Assembly: GCA_964410215.1 (NCBI GenBank)
Contig: CAYPHA010000037.1
Span: 1-44,217 of the forward strand
DNA: 44,217 nt
Reading direction: 5' to 3'
Source of the DNA: CAYPHA01 sp964410215
GTDB lineage: Bacteria > Calditrichota > Calditrichia > Calditrichales > CAYPHA01
Below, piece after piece: positions 8,467-17,266 of this stretch (position 1 is the stretch's first letter; each line of letters begins with the position of its first letter). Below the pieces are notes generated by a model. The model made no database searches. It saw only the letters and a program-made list of their open reading frames with translations, and had not been told where the DNA came from. A program made the translations under genes and the position numbers.

Positions 8467-10080
8467 CTATTTTCGCAGTATCATTTTGCGGATTTTGCTG
8501 AACGCGCCGCTTCGTAAATGGTAAAAATAGAGGCCGCTCGACAGCCGGGAACCGTCGAACGTGACCACATGGTATCCGGCGGGCTTGACGGCATCCACCA
8601 ACGTGGCCACTTTCTGCCCGATCGTGTTAAATACCTCAATCGTCACCGGTCCGGCCTCGGGAATGGCATAGCGAATCGTAGTTGTTGGATTGAAGGGATT
8701 GGGGTAATTCTGATGGACCTGAAATGTCCGGGGTATTTCCGACCAGGGATCCTCGATACCGCTGGGATAGTCGACAAAAAATCCGGCTGTATCGGACGAT
8801 GTTTCAGCGCTGCCATCCGAGGCCATTATATGCCAGAGATAGTGGTTTCCACTTCGCAGAAAATTACCACTGTGGAATACGTATTCAACGCTGTTTATGG
8901 AAGTGATAACCGTATCCTGAGCCCCGGTTTCATCAAAGAGATGCAATTGATACGTGATCGTATCCCTGTCCGGATCGGAAGCTGGTGTCCATTCGAAACA
9001 TAGGGAGTCAACCGTTGTGAAAGTGGTCCTGTCGTCAGGTCCCATCAGGTAAAACGGTAGTGGTGCATCGTTGACCGGAAGCACTTCGACGGCAAAATAG
9101 GCTGAATCGGACGCGTTACCGTCAGAAACGATCAATTGTAAGGTGTCCCTAAAACAGAAATTATTCCTGGGCAGTAACATCCTGTAGCGGACAGAATCCC
9201 TCAGATTGATGTTACGGCTTCCAATGATACGATAGATCAATTCGTCATCCGGATCATCATCATCGGGATCATCCACAAAGTCATACCAGATGGAATCAAA
9301 ACAGGCAAAAGGTGTATCCTCTGTGAGTACCAGGACCGTATCGATCATCGGCGGATTTTTAGTTGGATTTACAATATCGATAACAGGAAGCTGATTTGCC
9401 ATTACACCGAAATTTACATGGATGGTATCGCTAAATCCCCTGGAATCCGTTGCCATAAAACAAATACATTCTGTGCCGCGCCACATCGATTCATTCAGGG
9501 TAATCGATACCATGTGTGTCAGGGAATCAATTTGTACGTCCAGTTGCATGCATCCGGAAGCATTCCAGGAAATATCAGCAGGATCACCATCCGGATAGAC
9601 CAGAAAGTCGTCCAGACAGAACGGTGTGAATTCACCGTCTTCTTTGATACATGTATCGGGAATGTCTTTAATCAGAGGAATGGCTGCCGAGACGGTATCG
9701 GAAAAATCACTCTGGCATGATTCATCAACAACGGCTTTAACCGTGTAATGGAATAACGTTCCGCGTTGAAGGGCATTGTCAACAAACGTTATAGTCAGCG
9801 AATCCTGACCATTATTACCGGCAGCTGTATCCTGAGGAACAATGGCAATGCGTGTAAAATCAGTTTGATCGCCTGGTAGTTCCATGGAACGGTATATCCA
9901 GTATTCCGTGACATTTGGCTCCTGGTTTTTATCCCAGGTGAGTTTCCATTCGGTTGTCTGGCCGTATAGCGAAACGGCTGAGAATAAAAAATAAAAAATA
10001 AAAAATACAAAGTAGAATGAGGAAGATAGCCTGTTAAGTGAAAAAAAGCTGTTGTGTTTTTTTGTATTTGATAGTTGCAT
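8467..10080 (-). CDS. Secreted multi-domain protein with T9SS C-terminal sorting domain
   Basis: This 537-residue protein has a long signal region rich in Phe, Tyr and Leu, then a fibronectin type III-like domain (TEWKLTWDKNQEPNVTEYW...), tandem cadherin-like or Ig-like segments with acidic calcium-type patterns (DDPDDDDPDDE), another FnIII-like unit (SLCFEWTPASDPDRDTITY) and the T9SS sorting domain (QNYPNPFNPTTTIRYAIPE to the C-terminal KMILRK). The sorting domain is the uninterrupted kind. Function beyond adhesion or surface display is unknown. The ribosome site AAGGAGG is strong. The signal-peptide coding part contains a 7-base repeat (9985-10005). Confidence 0.85.
   Translation of the reverse strand: MQLSNTKKHNSFFSLNRLSSSFYFVFFIFYFLFSAVSLYGQTTEWKLTWDKNQEPNVTEYWIYRSMELPGDQTDFTRIAIVPQDTAAGNNGQDSLTITFVDNALQRGTLFHYTVKAVVDESCQSDFSDTVSAAIPLIKDIPDTCIKEDGEFTPFCLDDFLVYPDGDPADISWNASGCMQLDVQIDSLTHMVSITLNESMWRGTECICFMATDSRGFSDTIHVNFGVMANQLPVIDIVNPTKNPPMIDTVLVLTEDTPFACFDSIWYDFVDDPDDDDPDDELIYRIIGSRNINLRDSVRYRMLLPRNNFCFRDTLQLIVSDGNASDSAYFAVEVLPVNDAPLPFYLMGPDDRTTFTTVDSLCFEWTPASDPDRDTITYQLHLFDETGAQDTVITSINSVEYVFHSGNFLRSGNHYLWHIMASDGSAETSSDTAGFFVDYPSGIEDPWSEIPRTFQVHQNYPNPFNPTTTIRYAIPEAGPVTIEVFNTIGQKVATLVDAVKPAGYHVVTFDGSRLSSGLYFYHLRSGAFSKIRKMILRK
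9985..10005. repeat. Heptanucleotide repeat TAAAAAA x3 inside a signal-peptide coding region
   Basis: TAAAAAA is repeated three times in perfect tandem, with a degenerate fourth copy. On the coding (minus) strand it encodes the FYFVFFIFYFLF part of the signal peptide. Because 7 is not a multiple of 3, gain or loss of one copy would shift the frame. Confidence 0.75.
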
Positions 10081-10239
10081 ATGCCCTCCTTGGTTCCATT
10101 GCTGTCTGTGTCCTTATTTGTTCTTCACAGGGTGTATTAAGCAACAGGGGTGCCAAACGGAGGCATGTCGGTATTTAAAGTCTTGAATGGTTGAAATGGT
10201 TTTTTTTAAGTGTGATTTGTGAAAATTTTATACAGGTGT

Positions 10240-11637
10240 TCAGCGTGTAATATTTCGTTTCAGGAGCAAATCCCATGCAGGACCGCGGTAACCCATTGCA
10301 TGGAAGGATTTTGCCGTTTCGACATGCTGACCGTCGGGATAGATGCGATCGAGGCGGTTTTTGAACGCGGCCAGTATCTTCTGGTGAATGACATCTGTAT
10401 CGATATCGCCGGAAAAATAGTAGGTAGGGGGAAGTAAGTCCTGATCGGGTGTAATGTTACTTTCTTCGAGAGCCCATTCATGTACAGCCGTCCCGGGAAA
10501 AATACGTACGCCGATGCCCGCGAAAATCACGCATTTTTCCAGTTGCAGAAGATTTTTCAGTCCTTCATCGACCGTCTCATGGGTTTCTCCGGGTCCGCCG
10601 AAAATGATGAAATGGGCATTATACATGCCGTTTTCGGCAAAAAGGTTATTGGAATGAACGACCTGATCCCAGGTGAACGCTTTTCGCATTGCTTTCAGGG
10701 TTGTATCCGTTGCGCAATCTGTTCCCCATTCAATCGCGCTGAGGCCGCTGCGTTTTAATAACCGGACTTCTTCCTCAGTAAAATCATCCGGACGCAGGTA
10801 GCACATCCATGGCGTGTCAAGTTTCCGGCGGATAAACTCTTCGGCAATCGTTAGATAGTGTCCCGAGGCGTCGTTGAAAACGGAATCCGTTATGGCAAAG
10901 TAATCGGTACCGTAGTCCCGTTTGAGCATCTCTATTTCATCGGCGATAGCGCCGGGTTCCCGGAAGCGGTACTGCCGTCCTTCCAGAATAGGGTAGGAGC
11001 AATAGGCGCAGCGATGCGGGCAGCCCCGTTTGGTTTGTATGTTGATCATACCGCCTTTGCTCAGGTAATAGCGAACCAGTTCCGGATTGCGTTTTACGCT
11101 TCCCATTTCGGTGGCATCGATGAAAGGAAAATTATAGTAAATGGGATAGGCTGTGTCAGGATCATCCCGGAGCTGGTCGAGCAGGTGGCAGAATGCGGCC
11201 TCGCCCTCGCCTGTGATGCCGTAATCGGCACCCAGTTCCTGAAGGATGCGGTCCGGAAAAATGGTATAAGCCGACCCACCCAGTATTATCGGTGCATCCG
11301 TCACCTGGCGGATTGTGTTTACGACTAATTTATAATCCTGTATATAGGCATCCGGCTTGTTGAAGTTAGCACTGTCCACATTGCGAAGGGAAAGGCCTAC
11401 ATAGTCCGGATTGTTGTCCTGAATAAAATTCCGAATGGATGTTTCATCTTTACCATCGACATTCATATCCCATTCGGATACGACATGGCCTTTCTTGCGG
11501 GCGGCTTCTGCCACCATGCTCATTCCCAGCGGATAGACGGGAAAGGGCTCCTGTGTGATATTGCATGAAATTAAGGCGACGTGGGCCATCGGATCCCCTG
11601 TTGGAAGGTGCTGTCCGGAGACGGTTTCTGTTATCAT
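10240..11637 (-). CDS. B12-binding domain radical SAM protein
   Basis: The 465-residue protein has an N-terminal cobalamin-binding-like Rossmann domain (about residues 18-160, with GEGEAAF typical of B12-binding/radical SAM proteins) and a radical SAM core with the CxxxCxxC cluster motif in RGCPHRCAYCSYP. The later FGGPGETHETV is the usual SAM-contacting glycine region. Members carry out methyl transfers or other radical chemistry on varied substrates; this one is not assigned. An internal ATG at 11589 (protein start MAHVALISCN) has a better ribosome site (AGGGG) and may be the true start. The gene is free-standing. Confidence 0.9.
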   Translation of the reverse strand: MITETVSGQHLPTGDPMAHVALISCNITQEPFPVYPLGMSMVAEAARKKGHVVSEWDMNVDGKDETSIRNFIQDNNPDYVGLSLRNVDSANFNKPDAYIQDYKLVVNTIRQVTDAPIILGGSAYTIFPDRILQELGADYGITGEGEAAFCHLLDQLRDDPDTAYPIYYNFPFIDATEMGSVKRNPELVRYYLSKGGMINIQTKRGCPHRCAYCSYPILEGRQYRFREPGAIADEIEMLKRDYGTDYFAITDSVFNDASGHYLTIAEEFIRRKLDTPWMCYLRPDDFTEEEVRLLKRSGLSAIEWGTDCATDTTLKAMRKAFTWDQVVHSNNLFAENGMYNAHFIIFGGPGETHETVDEGLKNLLQLEKCVIFAGIGVRIFPGTAVHEWALEESNITPDQDLLPPTYYFSGDIDTDVIHQKILAAFKNRLDRIYPDGQHVETAKSFHAMGYRGPAWDLLLKRNITR

Positions 11638-11824
11638 AATAAATAATTCTTATTCATGCAATATCGGAAGATGAGGAAGCGAAAAGCAATCGGAATCCTA
11701 TTGCCACATTTCGCGGGAAAATTTGGCTGCCGTGTACAGCCGGGAAATTGATAACCGGAAATTGACGCTTAGCGCAAGTGGATGGGTTTATATCAATACG
11801 TTTATCTTGTACGATTATGAAACA

Positions 11825-11875
11825 GCATGGAGAAGAGCCGGAAATCCAGGGAGGATATCCGGACCTTCTCCATGC
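11825..11875. repeat. Long imperfect hairpin (51 nt) downstream of the EEP lipoprotein gene
   Basis: GCATGGAGAAG (11825-11835) pairs perfectly with CTTCTCCATGC (11865-11875). Inside, after a 2x2 internal loop, CCGGA pairs with TCCGG, and then ATCC with GGAT around the loop AGGGA. There is no T-run, so it is not an ordinary terminator; it looks like a REP-type or mRNA-stabilising hairpin. Confidence 0.65.
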
Positions 11876-11898
11876 CATGCCATGACAATATTTACAGA

Positions 11899-13104
11899 TC
11901 AGCGCCCGGTAAATGATTCCTGGTACAGCTTACGTTTATGATTATTTGCGATATTCGGATTAATCCGTAATCGTGCTGCCACACCCCCGTGATCGGAAGG
12001 CCACAGTCCCGATTCGGTGCGGTTAAACTGCTCGTCACCGACAACGATAGCATGTGTCCAGAGCCGCACAGGATCATCTCCATGCCGGATGTAGATGTGA
12101 TCGATCCGCTCATAAAAATTAACGGTTTCATTCATCAGATCGGCATCATGTCCGTAGGTGTTGCCGTCCGCATCATCTGACCAGGTATTTTCCAACCATG
12201 CATCCTGATAGCCTGCATCCACAATGACATTATAGACTTCGCCAGTGGGGGCCTGACTGTTGAAGTCACCGAGCATAATGATCGGAAGGGTTTCCTCTTT
12301 CAGTGATGCCAGAAGTTCCTGTGCCTGGGCCACTTTTACCTGCTGCACAAAAGGTTCCAGATGCGTATTGACAAAGCGATAGGTCGTTCCGTTGACCGTC
12401 GCATCGATGCCGACGTATCCTCTTACTATTTCCATTCCGAGACCGGGAATAATCAGATTGACCTGATAATTCCGGGCGGTTACATCGGAAAATTCAATAC
12501 CTTTGCGAACCAGAATGACATCATAGTCCGTTACGCGGATATCGGCAAAGGATAACGGATCGGTGCCGGTGATCATGGGCATTTCCACATCGGCATTTTC
12601 AACCATTGCCGCAACTTCATAGGGAAGGCCCATGGCATCGAAGGTAAGCATAAGAATATCCAGATAATCCATCAGAACCTCTTCGGCGGGAACCGTACCG
12701 CCGGTCACGGCATCACCGGGGTCCTGGATACGCAAAAGGGAAACCTCCTGCAGCCCGATAAGATCCGGTTTTGTCAGTGCAATTTCCCTGGCCAGCGATA
12801 TGGCCCGTTCCGGGAAATTGGTGGCGAGTAAAGTCTGAAAAGCCTGTGCCGCCAGAATCGGGATCGAGTCCGGATCTGAGGCGGATAAAACAACATCGAC
12901 ATCCGTACCGATGTAAATGTTGCGTGTCATGACCCGTACCGCCTGACTTCGGGACACACCATCTGTCAGGTCGTGAAAACTCTGTAAATCCGAAAGAAAA
13001 TAATCCTGATCCTGGTGGCCGGTAGCTGAAACAGGCTCTGAATCGCTGCAGGATGAGATGACCGTCATTAAAGCCAGGACCAGCAAATATACGAGTGTCT
13101 TCAT
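11899..13104 (-). CDS. Endonuclease/exonuclease/phosphatase-family lipoprotein
   Basis: The 401-residue product has a lipoprotein signal with lipobox ISSC near residue 19. The EEP (DNase I-like) fold is read from its ordered motifs: MTRNIYIG (Asn), GLQEVS (Glu), VNTHLEP (His), LGDFNS (Asp-Asn), ERIDHIYI and the final SDHGGV (Asp-His). These are the metal and catalytic residues of the family, so it is probably an active phosphodiesterase or phosphatase outside the cytoplasm. An insertion of about 90 residues (165-250) separates the Glu and His motifs. AAGGAG lies 7 bases before the ATG. The natural substrate could be nucleic acid, phospholipid or phosphosugar. Confidence 0.9.
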   Translation of the reverse strand: MKTLVYLLVLALMTVISSCSDSEPVSATGHQDQDYFLSDLQSFHDLTDGVSRSQAVRVMTRNIYIGTDVDVVLSASDPDSIPILAAQAFQTLLATNFPERAISLAREIALTKPDLIGLQEVSLLRIQDPGDAVTGGTVPAEEVLMDYLDILMLTFDAMGLPYEVAAMVENADVEMPMITGTDPLSFADIRVTDYDVILVRKGIEFSDVTARNYQVNLIIPGLGMEIVRGYVGIDATVNGTTYRFVNTHLEPFVQQVKVAQAQELLASLKEETLPIIMLGDFNSQAPTGEVYNVIVDAGYQDAWLENTWSDDADGNTYGHDADLMNETVNFYERIDHIYIRHGDDPVRLWTHAIVVGDEQFNRTESGLWPSDHGGVAARLRINPNIANNHKRKLYQESFTGR

Positions 13105-13323
13105 GATTATCTCCTTAAATTAAATGACTCCGGCGGTCAGCCGGGTAAAAATTATTTATAAGGGTTCCATGGAAATATAACAAATAGGTCAGGCAAAATG
13201 TTAAAAAGATGCAGGAAAAAAAAAGAATAATCAGAAAAATCCCCATTTTTTCTATTAAAGTGTCAAACTTATATAGACTATTTACGTATTAACAACCAAA
13301 ACTTCTGCAAAAAGGACGCGTAT

Positions 13324-13503
13324 ATGAGACCGCCATTGTTTTTTGCTATTTTCATTCCTCTGCTAACGACCATCGTTGTTACACTATTTCTTATCTTTTC
13401 TTCCAACAAAAGGCTGGACAGCAGGGGCTCGAAAATGGCAATTACCGTTGTTATTATAGGGTTACTGGGTTTCTGTGGTCTGATGGGACTTCGATTTCTA
13501 TAG
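13324..13503 (+). CDS. Small two-helix membrane protein, 59 aa
   Basis: The frame encodes 59 residues starting MRPPLFFAIFIPLL and ending LLGFCGLMGLRFL. Two hydrophobic helices (about residues 5-25 and 38-57) flank a polar loop SSNKRLDSRGSK, giving a helical hairpin. An AAAGGA ribosome site lies 9 bases before the ATG. It is alone on the plus strand between two minus-strand genes. No family recognised. Confidence 0.65.
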   Translation: MRPPLFFAIFIPLLTTIVVTLFLIFSSNKRLDSRGSKMAITVVIIGLLGFCGLMGLRFL

Positions 13504-13802
13504 TGTTCTTAAATATAACCTTCATGTGTTAAATCTTCAAGCGAAGTAGAATAAAGCATTTTTTTATCGCTTCCTGGTGCGGCAGCCGGCGCTTATGCAG
13601 GGAACAGGGATGTTCTTAACTGCATTGGGGAAATCCATGTAAGCAACGGTCGTAATTGGCCAACCCTTCCACCGCATCCACAATCCGGTACGGGAATATT
13701 CCGGAACGCCTTTTTTCGATCCGGTCCCCGACCCATGGAAAAGGCAAGCCTTTGTATCGTTATTACGCTTCGGATATAAAAGACGATTCCCTCTTTTTCG
13801 TA
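13504..13802. other. Intergenic stretch without a convincing gene
   Basis: About 300 bases between the small membrane protein and the convergent gene at 13803. One minus-strand frame (13564-13830) is open for 88 codons, but it overlaps the end of the neighbour, has no ribosome site and shows no family pattern. It might be a decayed gene end; I cannot support a gene. Confidence 0.4.
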
Positions 13803-14339
13803 CTATTCGATACCGGCAAAGTCGCTCCACCCGAAAATATAAATCGATTCGCTTGCCGCATTGTAACGAATGGTAATGCTGACGGTGCGCTGATGACTGC
13901 CCCAGTGTGTGATGGAGGGATGACTTATGGCAGAAGTGTCATCATCGGTTTGCAACAGGATTTCATTTCCGTTACCATCATCCACATATACACGGTAGCG
14001 GACCCAATGCTGGTTTTTAATCGAAAGAGTAAGAAAGACATGGCCGTCCGGCGGAACAGGCGTGCTATCCGGCAGGATATTCTCGCTCCAGGAACCGACC
14101 GGCTCGGTGCTTTCCCCGGCAACCCCCATATCCTGCATTTCGATTCCGGTGACAGTAAATTGCGAGAGGGAATCATTCATGAATTTTACATACAGGCTCT
14201 CGTCATCATTTTCATCGGAGTCTGTAATCGTGTCACATTGTGATAAAACCACCATACCGGCCCATGCCAGAAGGATCATAGCAACTGTTTTAATGGTATT
14301 TATTAACCGGTACAGCCATGGGAAAAGGTTTTCGTTCAT
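13803..14339 (-). CDS. Small exported protein of unknown function
   Basis: The 178-residue product begins MNENLFPWLYRLINTIKT and has one hydrophobic segment (VAMILLAWAGMVVLSQC) ending in a possible lipobox VLSQC, so it is probably a lipoprotein or secreted. The mature part is beta-rich and acidic (TDSDENDDE), with a late segment HWVRYRVYVDDGNGNEILL. I chose the ATG at 14339 because AAGGAG lies about 10 bases upstream; the longer frame to 14414 would put the hydrophobic segment too far from the N-terminus. Family unknown. Confidence 0.7.
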   Translation of the reverse strand: MNENLFPWLYRLINTIKTVAMILLAWAGMVVLSQCDTITDSDENDDESLYVKFMNDSLSQFTVTGIEMQDMGVAGESTEPVGSWSENILPDSTPVPPDGHVFLTLSIKNQHWVRYRVYVDDGNGNEILLQTDDDTSAISHPSITHWGSHQRTVSITIRYNAASESIYIFGWSDFAGIE

Positions 14340-14468
14340 TTTCTGAATACTCCTTTTTAAATCGTCAAAGATCTGCAGGAACAGCCCTGCACGATATAGT
14401 GAGGTTATCGTCATGATATTACTGGATATTAGAAGAAGTCGGAAGGGTGGTTTAAAACTGTCAGATAT

Positions 14469-14510
14469 AATTACAGCCGCAACGGATCAGCTGGAGTCGC
14501 GGCTGTAATT
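14469..14510. terminator. Perfect 12-bp hairpin after the glycosidase-like gene
   Basis: AATTACAGCCGC (14469-14480) and GCGGCTGTAATT (14499-14510) form a perfect stem with an 18-base loop. It starts 17 bases after the stop of the minus-strand gene at 14528. The T-run is poor on both sides, so it may be a weak or rho-assisted terminator. Confidence 0.55.
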
Positions 14511-14527
14511 TTACTTGAAAATCGTTG

Positions 14528-17053
14528 TTATCTGAGCAGAATTAACTTTTTTATTTCAGAAGATCTGCTTCCGTAAGTCAATCTGTAAAAATATATACCG
14601 CTCGGAAATTCACTTGCATTCCATTTCACTTCATAGGCACCCGGTTCCTGGACTCCTGAAACCAGGGTGGCGATTTGCTGGCCGGCAATATTGTAAATGT
14701 TTAAATGAACATCGTGTAGCGACGCAAAATTTTGCGTCACTGCACCACCATCTATACCAACAGAATATCGAATCGTTGTCAACGAATTAAAAGGGTTGGG
14801 AAAATTTTGTTCCAGAATGATACGCCTCGGTACCGCCTGGTTTTCCGAATCTGTGATTCCGGTTGATGCGTCAAAAAAGTCAAAAATTCTGTCATAGAGG
14901 TTGAAACGGGCCGAATCCGGATAAATGGTTTCCAGGGGCACGGAAAAATTGACGATTTTACCTGTTTTTGCGCTTTCGCCGAACGGGCCGGCATAATAAG
15001 TACAGGCTCCTTTGTAAAGATTTGTGGCACCGGAAAAACGTAATCCCTCCTTACTGCCTTTCCAGGCGGCAATAATGTCCGGTGATGGCACATCGTATGT
15101 TCCCTGTGAACTGTCATCAAAATATAACGGCGGCAATCCTTCAAAAATGGTGCCGGCAACGGCTTCAAGTGCATAAAAGCGGCCTTCCGTGCGATCCGGC
15201 GCATCAAATAAAAAGGCTGCTTTCAGGTAATTCCAATAAAAGGATTTGTCTGCTGTATTGGATTGCGAAGACAGTGTAGAGCCAATATTGGAACCGGAAA
15301 TAAGCAGATTTCCGCCACCCTCCAGGTATTCTTTTATATGTTGTTTTGTATCCCTTGAAAATATTTCCAGAGAATCATTTGCGGCTATCCAGTCAACATA
15401 TTTGTAAGTCTCGAGCTCAATAAATCCCGTCTCCAGAGCACTTTGACTGGCCGAAGCGATACCATATCCCATATCGTGCAGGATGGTGCCATGTCGGGAA
15501 AAGAAATCCGTTCTTTGGCTGCTTAAAACAAGTACCGTATTCAACGCTGTGCCCGGTGTGGCCATAATTATTTCAGAAACGCCGCTTAGCTGATTGTCAT
15601 TCAAGTGTGCACGAATTTTAATAAAATACAAACTACCGGTATCTAAACCATCTATGATGGGATTTGTACTTTGAGTATAAACAGAATCGGGGAAATCAAT
15701 ACCATCCGTACCATAGTAAATCCAGTATCCTGATACGTTTTCATACCCGTTAAATTTCAACTCAATCGCCTCATCTGATGAGGCAGAAGGGGCTGCTGAT
15801 AGGGAAACAGGGAGGGGATCAATCAGTCGAAGCAATTGTCCGTCACCGGCCTTGATTGCAAAAGTGATTTCGTTGCCGGATTCTGATTGAACGCTGCTGT
15901 CTCCCTCGAGGATCTGAATTTCCTGCACCCTGTCACTGAAAGAAACCGTAACCTCCCGTTCAGGTAGTGTCTGCCACTCCTTGTTTACCCGCTTGTCAAC
16001 CATCATGGCCAGGGGGTAGTCCGTATTGTTCACCAGCAACCCGGCGAGCAGGTCATCGCTCATATCTGTAATATATTCTGATTGGCCGGGAGAAATACTG
16101 CTCTCGACCGCCCATCCGGTACTAAAAATGCCGCCGGAATGACGATCCAGAAGCATGGGGCCCCATGCGGACACCCGCTTATTTGCTTCAGCGGCTGGAT
16201 AATAGGTGTTGTAAACTTCTTCACCGGTTCCGCGTAATCCTCCGTGGTAATGAAAGTACCAGATCCCCTGCGAAGCATAGGCGATGGAAGAAAAAACCTG
16301 GAAGCGGATGACGTTGTCACTGTAAACATAGACCACGTTAAACATGGGCCACATGATCAGGTCCTGATTTCTGCAGGCCTGGTATAATGATGTAAGCTGA
16401 CCGCAATACAACTGCATTTGTTCCATGGCCGTCAGGTCCTGAAAAGATAAGGTCGGATACATCTGCCAGTCGGCAATCGGATTACCCAGTTCAACCAGGG
16501 CATCGGGATTAAATAAATTCTGACAGATCCAGGGCATCAGGTGTGGACAATTAGAACGCATAAAATCTGTCGTGGCCTCAAGCTGTTCTGTTACACTGCT
16601 CTGATCATCGCCAAGAAGGAAACCCACGAGAGCCGGATGGGACCCGAAACGATCATGCAACCATTCCAGTTCTTTAAGAGATACGGGATGCCGTTCTGTC
16701 TGCTGGGGCGTGTCGCTCCAGGTATAATTACTGTACGGATCAAATATGGCATGTAAGCCATAGGATTCTGCCAGATCCAGATGTCCGGCCACTATCTCTT
16801 CGGTCAGATTCAGATTACCATTATTCATATAACGCCCGGTCATAATGATATTGAATCCGGCATCTTTGTATAACTGCATCTCTTCATCGCTGGCATAGGG
16901 ACCCCACCAGGCACCGATCAGGAAATCCCTGAATTTAAAATTCCAACCGTCACGCGGACTTGCCGTTGCCATATCTCCCGCGTGCATAACGCTTGTGATA
17001 ATGAAGACAGCTAGTAAAAGGGTGTAGAAGTGTGTGTTATTCCGGATGGTCAT
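14528..17053 (-). CDS. Glycoside hydrolase-like secreted protein with FnIII and T9SS sorting domain
   Basis: The 841-residue protein has a signal peptide (MTIRNNTHFYTLLLAVFIITS...), then a (beta/alpha)8-like catalytic region (about 30-400). Its patterns resemble beta-galactosidase-type GH-A clan enzymes: DFLIGAWWGPY, DAGFNIIMTGRY, GLHAIFDPYSNY and a possible acid-base region LVGFLLGDDQSS. A FnIII domain (about 440-520) follows, then a segment with SGSNIGS resembling a glutamine-amidotransferase-like fold, and the T9SS sorting domain. I cannot name a GH family. The sorting domain is unusual: a palindromic DNA element (14714-14745) adds about 10 residues between its strands. Confidence 0.8.
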   Translation of the reverse strand: MTIRNNTHFYTLLLAVFIITSVMHAGDMATASPRDGWNFKFRDFLIGAWWGPYASDEEMQLYKDAGFNIIMTGRYMNNGNLNLTEEIVAGHLDLAESYGLHAIFDPYSNYTWSDTPQQTERHPVSLKELEWLHDRFGSHPALVGFLLGDDQSSVTEQLEATTDFMRSNCPHLMPWICQNLFNPDALVELGNPIADWQMYPTLSFQDLTAMEQMQLYCGQLTSLYQACRNQDLIMWPMFNVVYVYSDNVIRFQVFSSIAYASQGIWYFHYHGGLRGTGEEVYNTYYPAAEANKRVSAWGPMLLDRHSGGIFSTGWAVESSISPGQSEYITDMSDDLLAGLLVNNTDYPLAMMVDKRVNKEWQTLPEREVTVSFSDRVQEIQILEGDSSVQSESGNEITFAIKAGDGQLLRLIDPLPVSLSAAPSASSDEAIELKFNGYENVSGYWIYYGTDGIDFPDSVYTQSTNPIIDGLDTGSLYFIKIRAHLNDNQLSGVSEIIMATPGTALNTVLVLSSQRTDFFSRHGTILHDMGYGIASASQSALETGFIELETYKYVDWIAANDSLEIFSRDTKQHIKEYLEGGGNLLISGSNIGSTLSSQSNTADKSFYWNYLKAAFLFDAPDRTEGRFYALEAVAGTIFEGLPPLYFDDSSQGTYDVPSPDIIAAWKGSKEGLRFSGATNLYKGACTYYAGPFGESAKTGKIVNFSVPLETIYPDSARFNLYDRIFDFFDASTGITDSENQAVPRRIILEQNFPNPFNSLTTIRYSVGIDGGAVTQNFASLHDVHLNIYNIAGQQIATLVSGVQEPGAYEVKWNASEFPSGIYFYRLTYGSRSSEIKKLILLR
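14714..14745. repeat. Palindromic element inserted in frame in a T9SS sorting domain (element A)
   Basis: The centre GACGCAAAATTTTGCGTC (14721-14738) is a perfect 18-base palindrome. Flanking bases extend the pairing to 14714-14745 with one C-A mismatch and one G-T pair. On the minus strand it encodes roughly AVTQNFASLH between TTIRYSV and LNIYNIAGQ of the sorting domain. I recall this GACGCAAAA...TTTTGCGTC core as a common dispersed palindrome in several phyla (memory, not tested). Confidence 0.7.
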
Positions 17054-17256
17054 AGCACCTGCTTTCCTTTGAATAGATGTTTATGCGTATTCTTTTAATT
17101 GTTCAGGCAATAAAAGATATTCAAAACAAGTTAATAAAACAAAAACTTGTGACCGCTGTCCCGGAAGAAAACGCAATAAATTCAGGTTTTAAAGTAAAAA
17201 TTTGACTATTATTGAATAGCACAAATCAGCGTTATCTCAGGAATAATAAGACTGAT

Positions 17257-17262
17257 GGAGGA
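17257..17262 (+). promoter_or_regulatory. Ribosome binding site deciding a GTG start
   Basis: GGAGGA lies 5 bases before GTG at 17267. It overlaps the upstream in-frame ATG at 17255, which has no comparable site, so GTG is the likely start of the antiporter. Confidence 0.7.
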
Positions 17263-17266
17263 TAAG

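Noticed and set aside
13564..13830. 88-codon minus-strand frame downstream of the small exported protein
   Set aside because: Overlaps the neighbour's end, no ribosome site, no recognised pattern; at best a decayed gene end.
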